Shown here: positions 60,268-64,000 of the stretch, piece by piece
Layout: every line of letters starts with the position of its first letter
How positions within the stretch are numbered: the stretch's first letter is position 1
Source of the DNA: Tyto alba
Lineage: Eukaryota; Chordata; Aves; Strigiformes; Tytonidae
Assembly (NCBI RefSeq): GCF_018691265.1
Contig: NW_024881322.1
Span: 17,534,107 to 17,598,106, forward strand
DNA: 64,000 bases
Reading direction: 5' to 3'
Notes under the pieces: generated by a model
Database searches by the model: none
Told to the model about the DNA's origin: nothing
The model's input: the letters and a program-made list of their open reading frames with translations, nothing else
Program-made: the position numbers and the translations under genes

Positions 60268-60596
60268 GTAGACAGGGATGTTTGTTTTCATTCAAATTGG
60301 CTTTGTAAAGATAAGTCCAGTGAGAGAAGAAAACTAATATCATTTACAATATTTTGGTACTTTTTTTGTGCATTTGTTTTAATTATTTTTTCATGCACAT
60401 TTCCTGAAACTTTCTTTCCAACACTTCTCTCTTAAGTGTAAATTAAGTTTCTCTTCATTAGTCTACCACATCCCATCTGGTGTAAAAGTCATCTCAGCCT
60501 TCTGTTTTAAAGTGGGACATCTATGTTATTTAGCAACCTAAACATACACTACTTTTAAAATCTCTGAAAGCACCTGCTGTAAGTGAGAAGTAGATT

Positions 60597-60668
60597 TAAA
60601 AAAAAACAAAAAACAAAAAACAAAAACAAACAAACAAAAAAAAAAAAAAAAAAAAAAACAACAAAAAG
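60597..60668. repeat. A-rich repeat with (CAAA)n
   Basis: About 70 bases of A interrupted by single C residues, including CAAA units and one A run of more than 20. Confidence 0.85.
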
Positions 60669-61519
60669 ACCAAACATACAATCTGTTATTCCATACAGGA
60701 GATAATTTTGCACTTGAATCAGAATGCCTCATTCTGTGGTGACAATTAGTATTTATTTTTAGCAAAGCAAACAGATTAGACCCTTTTTACTAATATGGAT
60801 CTTGATCTTTTTTGTCTTAGGTATGCAGGTACTTCCTTGTATTTTCACAAATATGACATCAATAACTTATTTTTGTAAAGAAGCAATAAAGAGGAAAGTT
60901 CTAGGAAAACCTTTAGTCAATCAGGTTAATTAACACAAGTGTTGTACTTAAATGTGGATTTGTTGTTTGATTACACTCTGGCTTCTGCTGTTATGAACTT
61001 GTTCAGTTTCTCTAAATTGTTATATGAACTTCAGCATGTTGGTTGTTACAAACTTTGTATAGTGATTTTCTTGGACTCTTTCCTCTTTCTAATGTGAATT
61101 AATGTGGTCGGCTAAACCAAATACGTGTATTTCCATCCTTGAAACTTTTTAAGCAGCGAGTGGGATTCAGAATGATGTCATGCAGAAAAGTTTTAATTAA
61201 GCTGTGTATTGATATTTTTACAAGCAACCTTTTGATCAAGAATATGATATTAAGAGTTTGAAAAAAATACTTATGATTGTAAATGTTATCAAATCAAATA
61301 TTTACTTACATTCCAACAAATCTTTATGAAAGCCTTCTCTGGTAGCAGTTGTAATGAGAATATAATGAGGAAATTTGCCTGTAACTCTATTACTCATCAA
61401 GCACTGATGATCTGATTTGAGCTACTGAAATCTCACATAAATGGATTTTATTAAAGATTTTCAAGTGAATGAACTACAGAAAAAGTTATGCCTAATGTCA
61501 GAAGCCAGGTCAGGCAATT

Positions 61520-61555
<36 letters not shown>
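61520..61555. repeat. (CA)n(TA)n compound microsatellite
   Basis: About 11-12 CA units (61520-61542) followed by about six TA units (61543-61555). It is likely to be length-polymorphic. Confidence 0.95.
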
Positions 61556-63556
61556 ACCACATATGTTTATTTGTAGCATGTTTACACAATATAATATATT
61601 GCATAGAATAAATTTACCCCTAGTAAGAGTAGAATCCAGGAGATTCACCTTCCTCTCTTCTCTGATATTAGAGACCTCACTGTCAGTTCTCAAAGACATT
61701 TCGATCTCCTTATACATGGATCCCCTTCTGTTCAATGCATCTTATTTAAGTGTGTGCGGATACATGTTTCTGTGGTTCATATAAATTCAAGAGCCTTAGC
61801 CTCATCTCCTTCCTTTCCTCTCAGTTATCTTACTGCTTTGGGAGATAGTAATCACAGACTAAATTTAAATGCATTGCCCCTGTGATAAATTAATAAAAGT
61901 GGATAAACCTGATTTTATCATAGAAAAAAATAGTTTCTAGGTTAACTTATTTTAGAAAGGCTAAGTAATCACAAAAGAGAAATAAACATTAGTTCTGATT
62001 GTATTTTCAAGGTAAAAAAAAAAAAATCCTGTAATCCCCTCTTAACTCATTGTCATGCTATGTGATTTTTGCAATATTTCTCCTTTTCTTCACAATATTT
62101 TCCTTTCCATTTTCTCTTGTGCAAACACATGACTGTAACATGCAAAAAAATGTTTGAAAGCCATTAAAATATTACAGTCACATTCTTCAGATCAGGTAAA
62201 TCACTGTATCTTCTCTAAAGTCAACTCATGTCAATTTATAGTACATGAGGATGTGTCCAGTAAAATGCTTTTACATTCAAATAAAAATTTTGGCTTTCGG
62301 ATGTATAGCTTTAGTTCTTTCTATATGCTAAGTCAAAACCTCCTCTTTGGGATAGAAGGTGATATGTTACATGCTTTCAGAATGGAAAATGTGTCCCTAA
62401 AGCTGCATTTTCCTGCTTTCAGTAATACCAAATGAAATTAACAATGAATTATATTTAAAGCTTGGCTCTGCCAAATCTCAGCAGTAGACTACAAAAGGAC
62501 ATTTTTGTGAGCATTAGTGGGGCAGGGAGGATAGGTGTCATTACTATTTATGACATCATATGTTGGATATAAATACTTAACATATGTTGCAGGGACTAAT
62601 CTCATGAATCCCTTATTCTCCACATTTGGGCTGCAAAATATTATTGAAAACATATAGCATTTATTCACTTCCAAATGTTACAGAAAAGACCCTGATGTGG
62701 TAGAGACCTGTATAATCTCTATGGAGAGGCAGGGAGAGACTTCATAAGAGATGAACACTTTTAGTTCATAAAATATTATTTTTTCTTATTTTTTTAGCAT
62801 TATTCTGGATAATGCAGTGTTTTAGGGTAATGAAATTCAGCATTAGGAGAAAAATAATACCTGTTTGACCTTGATGAGTCTTTGTGGTGGTTGTCTTCAT
62901 CTCTGTGGAGATGATTTGGCCTGTTAAGTCATATGGTAACTCCACACTGACTATAGCAACATGATAAAAGCATGTTCTCCTTACAGAAGGTGCTTCTCTC
63001 TAAAGGCAATAGCATCTTTAACTCCCTGATTCCATAAAATTGTTCTGGATGAAGTAGACATGTAACTATTAAAAGAAACAATGTATCATATTGGAGCCCA
63101 CCTCTACCGTGCTGTAGTATGAGTTCTAGCACACAGTTAGAGCTGAATGAATGATTTGAATCAGATTATCCAGATAATTTCATGTCTACTCTTGTTTAGA
63201 AAAGTACTGGGATGGATATTTATTCCAAGTTCTTTGTTTGAAATATGTATTCTTCAGTAACAATCAGAAGAGAAGTCCATGTATGAACAAGAGTGATGTG
63301 TGTCTGCTCACTATTTAGACAATTGTAATAATACTTGGGATTTACTACTATAAATATTTGCAATCACAAATTCAGTACAGATTTTTTTTCTGCTTTTGCA
63401 ATACTTATTTGATGTTTCCTTTTTCTATAAGCAGTGTTGCCAGATCTCTCACTTGCCATGTTTGAGTGTTCAAAGAAAGCAAATATATATACAGTGAATT
63501 TATTTAGAAGTCTTTGCCCTCCAGTAACTATCCATCATTTTCTGTTTCATCCAAAG

Positions 63557-63700
63557 ATAACCTTTGGAGGCATGCCTTTTTCTGGGAAGCCAAGTTCTAA
63601 CAGTAGGAAAAATTTCAAAGGCTGTATGGAGAGCATCAACTACAATGGCAATAATATCACTGACCTTGCCAAGAGGAAGAAATTGGAGCCTTCTAATGTG
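63557..63700 (+). CDS. CNTNAP2: CNTNAP2 coding exon (human exon 7), end of laminin-G 1
   Basis: A 144-bp exon (48 codons, phase 0 at both ends) between CATCCAAAG and donor GTAAGA. It encodes [20 protein letters not shown], then [20 protein letters not shown] and KKLEPSNV. The FGG and GCMESI segments mark the C-terminal strand and the conserved cysteine of laminin-G domain 1; by family knowledge its disulfide partner is in the next exon. The NIT sequon is a conserved glycosylation site. Because the exon is symmetric, skipping it would keep the frame but remove this strand. The next exon lies beyond the window. Confidence 0.96.
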
Positions 63701-64000
63701 GTAAGAGCATAATTTAATGATCATCTAAACTTCGGCTTCTCCTTCTAAAGGAGACTAAAAGGTTTGTGACTGTGTGTAGCTGATATCCTTGTCATATACT
63801 GGAATGACAGAGTACAGAAAACAAATTTTATCACATACCCAAGTATCTGATTATATGTATGTTTGTGACTTTTTTTTATTGTCATGTTTGAGCTTTTTAA
63901 TTCCTGGGTCCCGTTTCATATTTCCAAAATTAACCTTCAGGATCAGATAACTAATTTTTAAAAGAAAATCAGTTGAACGAAGAAGTACTTCTTACCTTTC
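63701..64000 (+). other. CNTNAP2: CNTNAP2 intron 7, 5' part
   Basis: AT-rich intron starting with donor GTAAGAGCAT and running off the end of the window. Nothing else is recognised. Confidence 0.85.

Larger units (their letters stand above)
60268..63556 (+). other. CNTNAP2: CNTNAP2 intron 6
   Basis: An AT-rich intron of about 3.3 kb from donor GTAGAC to an acceptor ending CATCCAAAG. It contains an A-rich repeat (60597-60668) and a CA/TA microsatellite (61520-61555). I recognise no other gene or mobile element. Confidence 0.9.

Overview
This window is vertebrate nuclear DNA, most likely from a bird and probably a passerine. It is AT-rich intronic sequence with CR1 LINEs and LTRs of avian endogenous-retrovirus type. 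There is no bacterial-style coding density, no operon, no CRISPR array and no tRNA or rRNA that I can see.

The only host gene I can support is CNTNAP2 (contactin-associated protein-like 2, Caspr2) on the + strand. Four consecutive coding exons are visible, each with AG/GT splice borders and matching phases: 5581-5728 (end of the F5/8 discoidin domain) and 56818-57021, 60083-60267 and 63557-63700 (first laminin-G domain). By human numbering these should be exons 4 to 7. Everything else is intron: the end of intron 3, all of intron 4 (about 51 kb), intron 5 (about 3.1 kb), intron 6 (about 3.3 kb) and the start of intron 7. The window therefore encodes part of the extracellular region of one neuronal adhesion protein that organises juxtaparanodal potassium channels. 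Nearly all other open frames are chance ORFs or repeat fragments.

The introns hold these repeats. (1) A composite island at 13.2-18.2 kb: an ERVL-type solo LTR, then an antisense CR1 split by about 1.8 kb of GC-rich DNA that carries a TATA-like box and a three-copy tandem repeat of about 170 bp. (2) An internally deleted 202-bp solo LTR at 23.85 kb with a 5-bp target duplication. (3) A full-length LTR of the same family at 31.7-32.7 kb, next to about 0.9 kb of decayed open frames. (4) A minisatellite, a second ERVL-type LTR and a 3-kb antisense CR1 at 49.7-53.7 kb. (5) A sense-oriented 1-kb CR1 at 58.75-59.74 kb.

The most interesting observation is that the last two CR1 copies are inverted relative to each other and flank exon 5. 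By hand comparison they differ at only about 7 of 840 positions over a sharply bounded tract, with strong divergence immediately beyond it, and they share the same disabling lesions. This suggests gene conversion. It also gives a long potential RNA duplex around an in-frame (phase 1-1) exon, a configuration that can favour exon circularisation, skipping or RNA editing. I see no clear evidence for a wholly new biological system.
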